The position numbers and the translations under genes are program-made. A DNA stretch of 64,000 bases from Legionella maioricensis (lineage in GTDB: Bacteria; Pseudomonadota; Gammaproteobacteria; Legionellales; Legionellaceae): NCBI RefSeq assembly GCF_023618015.1, contig NZ_JAJKBJ010000005.1, positions 148,298 through 212,297 on the forward strand, in the 5' to 3' direction. Positions 8,396 through 17,342 of the stretch are shown here, in pieces (positions within the stretch are counted from its first letter, which is position 1; each line of letters begins with the position of its first letter). The notes beneath the pieces are model-generated. The model was not told the DNA's origin and did no database searches. It worked only from the letters and a program-made list of their open reading frames with translations.

Positions 8396-9517
8396 CTAGT
8401 AAGGTTGAACTGGAGTGCTTTCGTTGGCTGCTTCTGCTATTTCATTAATTGACTCCTGAACTGGAGTAGTTTTAAAGAAGCGGTGCGCGGTATAAGCTAA
8501 AGCTCCTATACCAAATAAGGATGCGCCTCCAGTTACAGCTAACGCACTGGCACAGCCAGTTGCTATAGCGGTAAAGAAGGCACCAGGACCTGACCAGGCT
8601 CCTAATGCAAAGCCAATACCAAACCCTATGGTGCCTGCAATGATGGTCACAGCAGCAGTAATGGCAACGGATAAGATGATATTTCTAAGTGTGTGATGTT
8701 TACCTTGTAACTGCTCATTACTTTTTTCAATGAATAAATTAATGCTGGTTGTTTTATCCGTTACAGAGGGATCCGCTATATTGTTAAGCAATATATTTGC
8801 TTCCTCTCCAATTGCTTCAACTAGGCCTGCATCTAAGTGTTGCATCCTATTATTTAAATTATTCAGGGCATGATATAAGTCTGAATCTTGAGGGCAGCGA
8901 TTTCTCGCTTTTAGAATGGCATTAACAGGTGGTGTTTGCGGACAACAACAGGGCCTTCTATTTTGCGGAATCAGTTTTTTCGCTTCCAAAGTCAAAAAAT
9001 CTTGCAGATCTTTTAAGCCATTTTCCTCTTGAGCCGAAGTAGAAATAATCCGCGCAAAGGGTATCTCCGCTAATAAGTTCTGCGCTGTTTCCATGGCATT
9101 TGGTAAAGCAATGTCACTTTTAGTACCGACCAGAATTAATTGAGCATCAGGGTTGTACGCCCTATATTCATTAAGCTCTTTTTGGGCGGCACTGACCATC
9201 TCTTCTGTCATTTCAATGGACAGGTCTACGCAATAGAGGCCAAAACGAGAGCTACTAAAAGTTAGTGGAATTGACATCGCTTTTCTTGCAGCCTCTCCTG
9301 GCATATCCCATATTTGGATGTTCATTGGTTCGCTACTATTCGAAACGGGCATTACATTAAAATCTGGAGCAATCGTTGGCCTATATTGATGAGTGATTGG
9401 ACCCGTGTATGTTGCAGATCCAAGTCTATTAAAAATTGCTGTTTTACCTGTTTTTTCCATCCCCATCAGTGTGGCTCTTAAAATCATAGTAGTTCCCATA
9501 TCTAAGAAGTGCTTCAT
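8396..9517 (-). CDS. Ras-like small GTPase with a C-terminal membrane domain, effector candidate
   Basis: A 373-residue protein whose first 185 residues form a small GTPase: G1 loop GMEKTGKT (19-26), G3 WDMPGEA (70-76), G4 TKSD (132-135) and G5 TSA (159-161). Compared with Rab or Ras, the switch-II Gln is Glu75 and the Asn of NKxD is Thr132. A Cys-rich patch (CCC near 188) is followed by a helical linker. Residues about 282-350 are long Gly/Ala-rich hydrophobic stretches that should span or insert into a membrane. The ATG at 9517 is chosen because GAGG precedes it by about five bases. This is eukaryotic-like architecture, and host membrane traffic is a plausible but unproven target. Bacterial Rab-like GTPases of the MglA type lack such a tail. 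Confidence 0.8.
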   Translation of the reverse strand: MKHFLDMGTTMILRATLMGMEKTGKTAIFNRLGSATYTGPITHQYRPTIAPDFNVMPVSNSSEPMNIQIWDMPGEAARKAMSIPLTFSSSRFGLYCVDLSIEMTEEMVSAAQKELNEYRAYNPDAQLILVGTKSDIALPNAMETAQNLLAEIPFARIISTSAQEENGLKDLQDFLTLEAKKLIPQNRRPCCCPQTPPVNAILKARNRCPQDSDLYHALNNLNNRMQHLDAGLVEAIGEEANILLNNIADPSVTDKTTSINLFIEKSNEQLQGKHHTLRNIILSVAITAAVTIIAGTIGFGIGFALGAWSGPGAFFTAIATGCASALAVTGGASLFGIGALAYTAHRFFKTTPVQESINEIAEAANESTPVQPY

Positions 9518-9646
9518 TATACCTCATAATGGCAATATTACATTCATTTATTTTTTGTACCCATAATTAGCAACATGTTTTTGCGTTTTTGCCTTAAAAA
9601 CGGTTATCCAGTAAGATGGCCGGAATCTATAAAATTGGTGTATCAA

Positions 9647-10381
9647 ATGAATGCAGTAACGATTCAGGATAGTATTATTGATGCTTGTCATCCTGAATGG
9701 AGAATATTAATAAGCAATGCCATAGACCAGATGGACAATAATTATTTAAAGCAATTGTTGGATGATAGGACCTGGTTACCCGGATTGAACCATTTATTTG
9801 CCGCTTTTAGCTTATCTCTTTCTCAAACTCGATATGTACTTTTAGGTGAGTCACCTTACCCACGTACTTCTTCTGCTAATGGTTATGCATTTTGGGATAA
9901 TGCCGTAGGTGATTTATGGAGTCCACAAGGGTTGAGTAAACCAGTTAACAGGGCTACTTCTTTAAGAAACTGGATTAAAATGTTGTTAGTTGCTCGAGGG
10001 GACTTAACTACTGATACATCGCAACAGGCTATAGCGCAAATAGATAAAACAGGTCTGGTTCATACTGCAGAACAGCTGTTTAGGGGCATGATGAGGCAGG
10101 GCATCTTATTGCTTAATGCTACTTTGGTTTATAGTGAAGGAATGGTTCCTTATCATGCTCGCCAGTGGAAACCTTTCATGAAAGTCCTTTTGGAACAATT
10201 AGCGGTGGTCAAGCCTACTGTCCAGTTAATTTTATTGGGTAAAATGGCAGAGACTATTCCTCAAGATAAATTGTCTGTAGGCCTAGCCGCTGAGCACCCT
10301 TATAATGTAAGCTTTATTACGAATCAGCTCGTAATTGAATTTTTTCAACCCTTGGATTTATTGTCATATGAAGCATATTGA
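9647..10381 (+). CDS. Uracil-DNA-glycosylase-like protein with an altered catalytic motif
   Basis: The fold signature is that of family 1 uracil-DNA glycosylase: strand-loop LLGESPYP aligns with GQDPYH, then WSPQGLSKP, LRNW, GILLLNATLVYSEG (compare GVLLLN-LTV) and a late AEHPYN loop (compare HPSP). The catalytic Asp-Pro-Tyr-His is Ser-Pro-Tyr-Pro, so the usual water-activating Asp appears to be lost. The start at 9647 (MNAVTIQ) is preferred because the upstream 24 codons have an unusual composition, giving 244 residues. The last codons overlap ubiG, so the two are likely translationally coupled. It could bind DNA without cleaving, or use another residue. Confidence 0.75.
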   Translation: MNAVTIQDSIIDACHPEWRILISNAIDQMDNNYLKQLLDDRTWLPGLNHLFAAFSLSLSQTRYVLLGESPYPRTSSANGYAFWDNAVGDLWSPQGLSKPVNRATSLRNWIKMLLVARGDLTTDTSQQAIAQIDKTGLVHTAEQLFRGMMRQGILLLNATLVYSEGMVPYHARQWKPFMKVLLEQLAVVKPTVQLILLGKMAETIPQDKLSVGLAAEHPYNVSFITNQLVIEFFQPLDLLSYEAY

Positions 10382-11060
10382 ATCAACTATTGATGATCAG
10401 GAAGTGCATAAATTTTCCCAACATGCTAATGATTGGTGGGATACTCAAGGCCCTCTAAAAACATTGCATGATATTAATGATATCCGTGTTGCCTTTATTG
10501 CTCAGCATATCAATTTAAAGGGCATTAACGTTTTAGACATAGGCTGTGGTGGTGGCATTTTATGCGAAGCTTTGGCCAAGGCTGGGGCAAATGTTACAGG
10601 TATTGATGTAGCTGATGAAGCAATTCAGGTTGCTAAAGAACATGCTAGGGAAAATCAGTTAACCATTGAATATCATTGTACGCCCATAGAGGAATTTGAA
10701 AGCAAAAAATTTCATGTCGTAACCTGTATGGAAATGTTAGAACATGTTCAAAATCCTGAAGTGGTGCTGAAACACTGTAAACGATTACTGAAGCCTACGG
10801 GGATCTTATTTCTATCGACAATCAGTCGTACTTTAAAAGCTTATGCCAGCGCAATTATTGCGGCAGAGTATGTGTTGAATATTTTACCTAAACAAACCCA
10901 CGATTATCATAAATTTATTAAACCCAGTGAGTTAGTTGCCATGGCTCGCTCGTTTAATTTGAATTTAATTGATATGAAAGGCCTGAGTTATAACCCCATT
11001 TTGAGAACAACTTCCCTGAGCTCTGATGTCTCGGTTAATTATTTGTTAGCGCTGCAATGA
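10368..11060 (+). CDS. ubiG: Ubiquinone biosynthesis O-methyltransferase UbiG
   Basis: UbiG is an S-adenosylmethionine-dependent enzyme that performs both O-methylations of ubiquinone synthesis. The protein shows the N-terminal family segment (KFSQHANDWWDTQGPLKTLH), the SAM-binding motif VLDIGCGGG near residue 57, and a downstream acidic EMLEHV motif. With the ATG at 10368 it is 230 residues, close to the 240 of E. coli. This start removes 11 residues encoded inside the preceding gene and gives the normal family N-terminus. The 14-base overlap with the uracil-DNA-glycosylase-like gene implies coupled expression. Confidence 0.95.
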   Translation: MKHIESTIDDQEVHKFSQHANDWWDTQGPLKTLHDINDIRVAFIAQHINLKGINVLDIGCGGGILCEALAKAGANVTGIDVADEAIQVAKEHARENQLTIEYHCTPIEEFESKKFHVVTCMEMLEHVQNPEVVLKHCKRLLKPTGILFLSTISRTLKAYASAIIAAEYVLNILPKQTHDYHKFIKPSELVAMARSFNLNLIDMKGLSYNPILRTTSLSSDVSVNYLLALQ

Positions 11061-11162
11061 GTTTTCGTGACGTGTTCTAAAGAACCTCACAAATTTGGAC
11101 AGTCAAGAGCAAGGTATTACCTGGAACTGTTTGGCCAGTGACACTGTCATTGGCTTAAGCGG

Positions 11163-11250
11163 CATTCCGTCATCCCTAGGAGTTTGTGACGAGGGATTTC
11201 CTGAAATAGGCATGAGCCATACTTTGGAGATCCCTCGCATCACTGCGAGC
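11163..11250. repeat. Dispersed palindromic intergenic repeat, copy 2
   Basis: The stretch between ubiG and the ProQ gene matches the hairpin family seen at 5189, 27985 and 57370: CGTCATCCC at one side, GAGGGATTTCCTGA and GGAGATCCCTCGC in the middle. Short open frames across it on both strands are products of the palindrome and not genes. Confidence 0.55.
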
Positions 11251-11286
11251 ACATTATCAATATTTAATATCGATTTGAGTCCAAGA

Positions 11287-11664
11287 TTAAACCGGATTTT
11301 TTTTCTTGGCGTAACGTTCCTGGAATCGTTGGTGAGCATATTTAGCTTGTTCAGGAGTAACTACGTCTACTTCATTACCATAAATATCTACTCGGGCAGT
11401 ATCCGGTTTTTGGCAGCTTAAGTAAGCAGGAGAGGCGCTGTAGTAACTTAACGCTTCTCTAAGAGACTTTTTACTAAAAGGGGGGGAATCCAGTCGCTCA
11501 TAAAAATCGATAATATCATCAAATATACCAATTTTAAGGGGTTTAATCTGATTGCCTTTTTTAAAAAAAGCACCGGGGAAATGTTCTATAAGCCAGTCTA
11601 TAATTTGAAGTTTATCTTTCTTTACTGCATTAATCTGTTGGTTCGCATTAATCTGTTGGTTCAT
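11287..11664 (-). CDS. Minimal ProQ/FinO-domain RNA-binding protein
   Basis: ProQ/FinO proteins bind structured RNAs and protect or regulate small RNAs and mRNA 3' ends. This one is nearly only the domain: the WLIEHFPGAFF start, the KPLKIGIFDDI segment and the SYYSASPAYL motif are clear, then a short basic tail. A minimal homologue of this kind from L. pneumophila (Lpp1663) has been studied structurally. I place the start at 11664 (MNQQINANQQ), where GAG lies about eight bases upstream; an ATG at 11682 would add six residues but overlaps a TATAAT-like sequence. A short duplicated segment (NQQINA twice) sits at the N-terminus. No C-terminal linker/Tudor part of long ProQ is present. Confidence 0.88.
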   Translation of the reverse strand: MNQQINANQQINAVKKDKLQIIDWLIEHFPGAFFKKGNQIKPLKIGIFDDIIDFYERLDSPPFSKKSLREALSYYSASPAYLSCQKPDTARVDIYGNEVDVVTPEQAKYAHQRFQERYAKKKNPV

Positions 11665-11682
11665 AGTCTTACTCTGCAACAT

Positions 11683-12247
11683 TATATCTTGAATAAACTA
11701 CCATATCTCATGGCATAATCAAACAGCAATGAATTGTTTTATGGATTCTACACTATCTGTTTGAAGCATTGTAGCTATTCAACAATGATAATTTAATAGA
11801 TATTTAATGGTAGAGAGCATCATTCAGTCTATAAAAATATCATGTTCGATTGATAATAATAGGCATAATTTAACCTTATTGCTAAAAATCTATAAATAAG
11901 AATGGAATTTTTTGCTCTATTCTTTGTAAGAGATTTCTCAAATCAAAGGAAGAGAACAGCAGTTTTCTCTACATCCATTTGCGGATTAAAAAAGTAACCT
12001 ATTGTTTTATAATCATTTTCAATAAAAAACCCTTGGTGAGTTGTACTTGAGATGAGAATTGATATCAATCAAGTCTCCTTGCACTTCTTATCTCCAGTTG
12101 CTAAATTCTATACATGACTTGTATGGATATGGGTCAAGCAAAGGGATTTGTAATCAGATGGATCTGATTTGTCAGGATGACTATAAGAACGGGATGTTCT
12201 TATGCGGATGACTGCGAAAAGCCAGGGCTTGCCCTGGCTTTACTTTT
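11683..12247. other. 565-base AT-rich intergenic region
   Basis: No convincing gene is present on either strand. Near its right end are a perfect eight-base inverted repeat (12183-12190 with 12196-12203) and the hairpin terminator at 12218-12241. A TATAAT-like element just before the ProQ gene (about 11684-11690) may be its promoter. The rest is featureless AT-rich DNA to my reading, though a small RNA cannot be excluded. Confidence 0.5.
12218..12247. terminator. Hairpin terminator downstream of the L,D-transpeptidase-like gene
   Basis: An eleven-base stem, AAAGCCAGGGC with GCCCTGGCTTT around a two-base loop, is followed on the plus strand by a T run and preceded by an A run, so it can end transcripts from both sides. 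It begins six bases after the stop codon of the minus-strand gene. Confidence 0.75.
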
Positions 12248-12925
12248 TTAGGCCACTAAATAACCTGAATGAGATAAAAATTTCTTATCAGGAAAATAGG
12301 CGAAAATTACTGAACCGTTTTTAATGGTATTGATAATGGGCTTAGCTAAGGTTTGTGCTATAGCAGGACAGCCCCAAGACAAGCCGGCACGGCCCGCTCT
12401 TTTAATAAAATCAGGTTCCATATACCATGCCCCATGCATCACCACTCGTCTGTTGTATGCATTGGTATTAAAGCCTTTATCCAAACCTTGTAAATTTAAA
12501 GAGTATCCTTTGTGACCTATATAAGTGTCTTTTGTAATGTAAGTGCCTAAACTGGATTGCTTACTGGACTCTCGGTTCGAAAAGTGCTGCGCTTTATTAA
12601 CACCTGAATTTTTACCATGTGCAACATAAGTATTATATAAAAGGCGTTCATTACGGACATCAAATACCCACATACGTTGTTTGTTCGAGGGCAAAGAGTA
12701 ATCGATTACGGTAAGAACGGGTTTTTTAACCGCTCCTCTTTTGTTCGCATTTTTATAGGCGGTTAAAGCAAGTTTCAGCACGTTTTTATTTAATTGGGGA
12801 GCCTTGTGACTTAGATGTTGTACTTGAGTGTTTAGGTCCGGCCCTGTTTTAGCAAAAGTAGGGGTGCTGGATGTGATATTGCTAGTCAATATGACGGTTG
12901 AGATTAGAGTTAATAAGGTATTCAT
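12248..12925 (-). CDS. Murein L,D-transpeptidase-type (YkuD_2-like) exported protein
   Basis: A 225-residue protein with an N-terminal signal-like segment (about residues 1-25, ending TFAKT). The catalytic region carries VVMHGAWY followed about 25 residues later by SWGCPA, the HG...S-x-GC motif of the L,D-transpeptidase family, so Cys and His are present. Members crosslink or edit peptidoglycan in the periplasm. In Legionella several such proteins are annotated as enhanced-entry protein EnhA relatives; which paralogue this is cannot be told. The AGGAG six to seven bases before ATG supports the start. It is monocistronic, with its own terminator. Confidence 0.85.
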   Translation of the reverse strand: MNTLLTLISTVILTSNITSSTPTFAKTGPDLNTQVQHLSHKAPQLNKNVLKLALTAYKNANKRGAVKKPVLTVIDYSLPSNKQRMWVFDVRNERLLYNTYVAHGKNSGVNKAQHFSNRESSKQSSLGTYITKDTYIGHKGYSLNLQGLDKGFNTNAYNRRVVMHGAWYMEPDFIKRAGRAGLSWGCPAIAQTLAKPIINTIKNGSVIFAYFPDKKFLSHSGYLVA

Positions 12926-13336
12926 ACTGCTCCTTTCTTCTTGTTAAATCACCGTTATTGGTCATTAAAAAGATGGTGATTATATTAACAAATGAAGTAA
13001 TTGTAAAATTATAAGGGTGATCCTTGTCCATCAGGGTAAAATATTAATCAATTCAGGGGCTTAGTAGAGGCTATTAAAAAGCGATCATCCACAACAAGCC
13101 CTTTTTGTATTAAATTTATACTGTTTATGTGTTTAATAAATAGTTAAATTGCATAACACTTACTCAATAAGCAAACAATTAGTTCTATCTTTTTTCTCTT
13201 ATAAGCGTGTTTTTGCTTTAATGAAACATGATATTAGGCATATAATGCACCAAAAATTGAACCTATGCATTTCTTTTAATATGGTTCTACATTATGATCT
13301 TTTGTTGTTACACTTTTTAAGATTTCGGAGAATACT
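12926..13336. other. Shared upstream region of the transpeptidase-like gene and putA
   Basis: These 411 bases separate two divergent genes and should contain both promoters. The sequence is AT-rich with several possible -10 boxes but none I can single out. A short open frame from 13149 runs into putA in another frame and has no ribosome-binding site; it is not taken as a gene. Confidence 0.4.
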
Positions 13337-16300
13337 ATGCTGGAAAAGCAGTCCATTAATTTACCAGAAGGTTTACGCGCTGCCATTAATCAGGCTTATC
13401 GTGCTGATGAGTTATCTTTGATTACTGAACTATGCGAGAAGGCAGCACTTGGACAGCAACAAATGGCCGGTATCAAAAGCAGCGCGACGAAATTGGTTGA
13501 AGCGGTGCGTGCCGAACGCAAAAAAAGTACTGGGATTGATTCATTTTTAACAGAGTATGCTTTATCCAGTGATGAAGGGATTGCTCTAATGTGTCTGGCT
13601 GAAGCTTTATTACGGGTTCCAGATAACGCTACTATTGATAATTTAATTAAAGATAAATTAGCTGGCGGGGATTGGAAATCTCATAGAGGACAAAGTGAAT
13701 CATTTTTTGTTAATGCAACTACTTGGGCTTTGATGTTAACAGGTAAAGTATTAACACCAGAAAAAGCTGAGAATACTTTAACCAAATCGTTAATGAAATT
13801 AGTGAGTCGCAGTAGTGAGGCTGTGGTCCGTACTGCGGTTGATAAGGCCATGCGAATTATGAGTAAACAATTCGTAATGGGACGTACTATTAATGAAGCA
13901 TTGACTCGAGCAAAAAAGAAAGAGGAAAAAGGGTATCGATATTCCTATGACATGCTTGGGGAAGCAGCATTGACGTCCATTGATGCAGATCGATATTTGG
14001 AAGCTTATAAAGTTGCTATTGAATCCATAGGTCAAAAAGCAGATAAAAATTCAGACGTATATAGGCGTCCGGGGATTTCTATAAAATTATCCGCGCTACA
14101 CCCACGTTATAATGAGAGTCAACATGAGCGGGTAATGGCTGAACTGCCTGCGAAGTTATTAACACTGGCTCGCTTAGCAAAAGATTACGATATTGCTTTA
14201 ACCATTGATGCCGAAGAATCAGAGCGGTTGGATTTATCTCTTGATCTCATTGAGAAGGTATTCTGTGACGACAGTCTAAATGGTTGGAATGGCTTTGGCC
14301 TGGCAGTGCAATCCTATCAAAAAAGGGCTTTTTATGTTTTAGATTGGGTGGCTGCTTTAGCGCGAAAGAAACAAAGACGCATTATGGTTCGCTTGATCAA
14401 GGGGGCTTACTGGGATAGTGAGATTAAAAAAACACAAATGCAAGGGCTAACCGAATATCCGGTATTTACACGCAAGGTGTTTACCGATGTTTCTTTTCAG
14501 GCCTGCGCTAAAAAAATCTTAACTTTGACTGATGCTATTTATCCGCAATTTGCAACTCATAATGCTTATTCAGTCGCAATGATCCTGAATATAGTGGGTG
14601 AGTATAGAGACTTTGAATTCCAGTGTCTGCATGGAATGGGGAATGAACTCTATGAACAGGTTGTACCTAAAGAACATTATGGTATTGCTTGTCGAATCTA
14701 TGCTCCGGTAGGTAGCCATGAAGACCTGCTTCCTTATTTGGTTCGACGCTTGTTGGAAAACGGAGCAAATTCCTCTTTTGTAAATCGTATAGTGGATGAC
14801 AATGCGCCTATTAGCGATTTAGTTGAGGATCCAATCAATAAAGCAAAATCGTTATTTGGTAATATGAATAAAAATATTCCTTTACCAGAAGCGTTATTTT
14901 TACCTGGAAGAAAAAACTCTAAAGGCTTTGATTTTAGTAATCGATATGAGAGAGCCCAATTACAACAGGAATTAGAAAAAATTGATTTAACTCAATGGAA
15001 GGCTGGGCCTATAGTTGCCGGGCGCATGGTTTTTGATTCAACTCATCCGGTCACTTCTCCACAACAACCTGATGCTGTAGTCGGTTCATTGCAGAATTCC
15101 TCCTTAGACGATGTTGAAAAAGCACTAGCTCAAGCCGAGTTAACTTTTGCTTCGTGGAGCAAGACTCCTGTAGAGGAGAGAGTCTCTTGTATCAAACGAT
15201 TTGCTGATTTGTTGCAAGCCAATATGGTGGAATTGATGGCTTTAGCCTGTCTTGAGGCTGGGAAAACCTGGAATGATGGTATTTCTGAAGTACGAGAAGC
15301 AATAGATTTTTGCCGTTATTATGCCATGATGGGGCAACAATTGATGGCAAATCCGACTCGCTTACATGGTTATACCGGTGAGTTAAATGAATTAAGTTTA
15401 CATCCTCGGGGCACCATACTTTGTATTAGTCCTTGGAATTTTCCTTTGGCCATTTTTACTGGTCAAGTAGTGGCAGGGTTGATAACAGGGAATTGTGTTA
15501 TAGCCAAGCCAGCAGAACAAACACCTCTTATTGCTGCGTATGCAGTAAAATTAATGCATCAGGCAGGTATTCCAGTTGGAGCTGTTCAGTTACTTCCAGG
15601 GGCAGGGGAGACTATTGGAGCAGCATTAGTTGCTGATAAGAGAATAAAAGCAGTCTTGTTCACTGGGTCGACTGATACTGCGAATCACATTAATAAGACT
15701 CTGGCTACTCGAGGTGGGGAACTTATTCCCTTTATTGCCGAAACAGGTGGTCAGAATGCGATGCTTGTTGATTCTTCGGCATTACTGGAGCAAGTAGTTG
15801 TTGATGCGGTCACTTCTGCCTTTGGTAGTGCTGGACAGCGATGCTCGGCTCTACGCGTATTGTATGTTCAAGAGGAAGTCTATCCACGAACTGTAGCACT
15901 CCTCAAAGGAGCTATGGCTGAGTTAGTGGTAGGTGATCCTCGTTGGTTGTCTACAGATGTTGGTCCAGTTATTGACCAGGAAGCATTATCCTTGCTGAAA
16001 GGACATGTAGATAATATGAAAAAACGCCATGAGATTCTGTATCAATGTCAGATTAATGAAGGGGTTGAATCAGGTTATTTTATGCCTCCAACAGCAATAG
16101 CTATAGACAATATCAACTCCCTGGAAAAAGAAGTATTTGGGCCTGTACTTCATGTGATTCAGTTCAAAAGAAAAGATCTTGATAAAGTAATTGATCAAAT
16201 TAACCAGACCGGTTACGGATTAACTCTTGGGATTCACAGCCGTATCAATGATACAGTGGAATACATCAGGCAAAGAGTGCATGCCGGCAACTGCTATGTT

Positions 16301-16486
16301 AATCGTAATATGGTCGGCGCAGTCGTTGGTTTACAGCCTTTCGGTGGTGAAGGTTTATCGGGTACTGGGCCTAAAGCGGGTGGTCCTAATTATTTGGTAA
16401 GATTATGCCATGAACGTACTTATACTGTAGATACAACAGCGGCAGGCGGTAATGCCAGCTTGATGTCTCTGCCAGAAGATATTTAA
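13337..16486 (+). CDS. putA: Bifunctional proline dehydrogenase / pyrroline-5-carboxylate dehydrogenase PutA
   Basis: PutA oxidises proline to glutamate in two steps, passing electrons to quinone and NAD. The 1049-residue protein has an N-terminal helical arm, an FAD-dependent proline dehydrogenase barrel (about 230-500, with RRPGISIKLSALHPRY and LIKGAYWDSEIK), and an aldehyde dehydrogenase domain (about 560-1035) with PWNFPLA, the Glu motif AETGGQNAM and the catalytic Cys in GSAGQRCSALR. The ribbon-helix-helix DNA-binding domain of E. coli PutA is absent, so this is the shorter type without autorepression. CGGAG lies seven to ten bases before the ATG. Proline use fits the amino-acid diet of Legionella. 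Confidence 0.97.
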   Translation: MLEKQSINLPEGLRAAINQAYRADELSLITELCEKAALGQQQMAGIKSSATKLVEAVRAERKKSTGIDSFLTEYALSSDEGIALMCLAEALLRVPDNATIDNLIKDKLAGGDWKSHRGQSESFFVNATTWALMLTGKVLTPEKAENTLTKSLMKLVSRSSEAVVRTAVDKAMRIMSKQFVMGRTINEALTRAKKKEEKGYRYSYDMLGEAALTSIDADRYLEAYKVAIESIGQKADKNSDVYRRPGISIKLSALHPRYNESQHERVMAELPAKLLTLARLAKDYDIALTIDAEESERLDLSLDLIEKVFCDDSLNGWNGFGLAVQSYQKRAFYVLDWVAALARKKQRRIMVRLIKGAYWDSEIKKTQMQGLTEYPVFTRKVFTDVSFQACAKKILTLTDAIYPQFATHNAYSVAMILNIVGEYRDFEFQCLHGMGNELYEQVVPKEHYGIACRIYAPVGSHEDLLPYLVRRLLENGANSSFVNRIVDDNAPISDLVEDPINKAKSLFGNMNKNIPLPEALFLPGRKNSKGFDFSNRYERAQLQQELEKIDLTQWKAGPIVAGRMVFDSTHPVTSPQQPDAVVGSLQNSSLDDVEKALAQAELTFASWSKTPVEERVSCIKRFADLLQANMVELMALACLEAGKTWNDGISEVREAIDFCRYYAMMGQQLMANPTRLHGYTGELNELSLHPRGTILCISPWNFPLAIFTGQVVAGLITGNCVIAKPAEQTPLIAAYAVKLMHQAGIPVGAVQLLPGAGETIGAALVADKRIKAVLFTGSTDTANHINKTLATRGGELIPFIAETGGQNAMLVDSSALLEQVVVDAVTSAFGSAGQRCSALRVLYVQEEVYPRTVALLKGAMAELVVGDPRWLSTDVGPVIDQEALSLLKGHVDNMKKRHEILYQCQINEGVESGYFMPPTAIAIDNINSLEKEVFGPVLHVIQFKRKDLDKVIDQINQTGYGLTLGIHSRINDTVEYIRQRVHAGNCYVNRNMVGAVVGLQPFGGEGLSGTGPKAGGPNYLVRLCHERTYTVDTTAAGGNASLMSLPEDI

Positions 16487-16583
16487 GATAACTATCAAAG
16501 TTAAGTCGCGCCTGATGTTTATTATTGAAGTAATAAACATTAGGCAGATCATTGCGTCATGAGTAAATAGCTTTAAAAGTAAA

Positions 16584-16595
16584 CCTTCGCGAAGG
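16584..16595. repeat. Perfect 12-base palindrome next to the transposon end
   Basis: CCTTCGCGAAGG reads the same on both strands and lies immediately outside the inverted repeat at 16596. It may be part of a target site or of the end structure. Confidence 0.4.
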
Positions 16596-16629
16596 CACTG
16601 TCAACTTAACATTTGAACACGTCAGACAC
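16596..16629 (+). repeat. Left inverted-repeat end of an IS-like segment
   Basis: The sequence CACTGTCAACTTAACA followed by TTTGAACACGTCAGA matches, with few changes, the direct copy at 19209-19234. Its first part also matches, inverted, the sequence at 19251-19268. Together these bracket the transposase remnant and the phosphatase gene. This looks like one end of an insertion sequence. Confidence 0.6.
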
Positions 16630-16851
16630 AGGTGGGGTTGAATTTGTAGGCGCAAAAAATCCGTGCCGCGCACGCTTCCCAAATTTCTTTAGCCTTTTGA
16701 AATTGAACTCTCTGCTGTGATGCCGGTGGTTGTGGCGTCCGACAGCTACAGCAAAGAGAGCGCTGGTTTTCCCCTTAAGCGCCAGGATGTGCTGAGTCCC
16801 GCCGGGTGATTTTAAGCCAATAAGGGACTTTTCTTTTTCTGCAGCAGCCAA
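16606..16851 (-). pseudogene. Insertion-sequence-associated open frame of unclear nature
   Basis: An 81-codon minus-strand frame between the left inverted repeat and the transposase fragment. Its translation is unusually rich in His, Arg and Lys (around HNHRHH) and the DNA is more GC-rich than its surroundings, which suggests foreign origin. It does not resemble the middle or end of an ISAs1 transposase as I know it, and it has no good start site. I treat it as element debris and not as a functioning gene. Confidence 0.3.
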
Positions 16852-16877
16852 AAATTTCAGGTCAAGCGCATATAGAA

Positions 16878-17171
16878 TTATGCTCCCTGTAGTATTTTTT
16901 CAAGGTATTCTGGATTTATTCTTGAAAAAACGCGACGAAATGTATCATGGCAAGGAATTCCATAGGGCAATGTTAAATATCTACGCAACCTATCCTCTCG
17001 CTCTTTTGCAAATGTTTCTATGTCTTCCCAACCCTTAGCACCACAAATAACGGCACATATAGTGATAATTATTAGTTCCAAAAGTAAATGCTGACTATTT
17101 CTCGGGCTTCTTGGATCGGTGATGTCACTAAATATACTAGAAACTATTTTGCTACGATGAATATCAATCAT
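16878..17171 (-). pseudogene. Truncated ISAs1-family transposase (N-terminal part)
   Basis: The 97 residues match the N-terminal domain of ISAs1/H-repeat transposases: FSDITDPRSPRN, then ICAVICGAKGWEDIE, then REDRLRRYL-LPYGIPCHDTFRRVFSRI. A full protein has roughly 370 residues with a DDE core. Here the frame stops right after the N-terminal domain, so the catalytic part is gone and the copy is dead. It lies between putA and the WipB-like gene, inside the inverted repeats at 16596 and 19268. Confidence 0.85.
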
Positions 17172-17276
17172 TCTTAAATATCTGTTTTAATGGAAAAACA
17201 GTAGAATAATCCTTTTTATTCAGCTTGCAATTTTAATATGCGCTTGCCCTGCCAAAAATTTTTCTTTATTTGGTTA

Positions 17277-17296
17277 GTTAATATTTAGTTAATAAA
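17277..17296 (+). promoter_or_regulatory. PmrA-box candidate before the WipB-like gene
   Basis: The half sites gTTAATatT and gTTAATaaA are spaced 11 bases apart, as in the PmrA box. A TATACT -10 element follows at 17304-17309, and the gene starts at 17343. The second half site is imperfect in its last bases. PmrA control is inferred from the consensus. Confidence 0.65.
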
Positions 17297-17342
17297 AATA
17301 ATATATACTGTAAAAATTTATTTTTCCCTGAGAGAACACAGT

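Noticed and set aside
11095..11421. Overlapping frames on both strands after ubiG
   Set aside because: They cross a palindromic repeat and the ProQ gene on the other strand.
13149..13421. 90-codon frame overlapping the start of putA
   Set aside because: It runs into putA in another frame, lacks a ribosome-binding site, and the composition is not protein-like.
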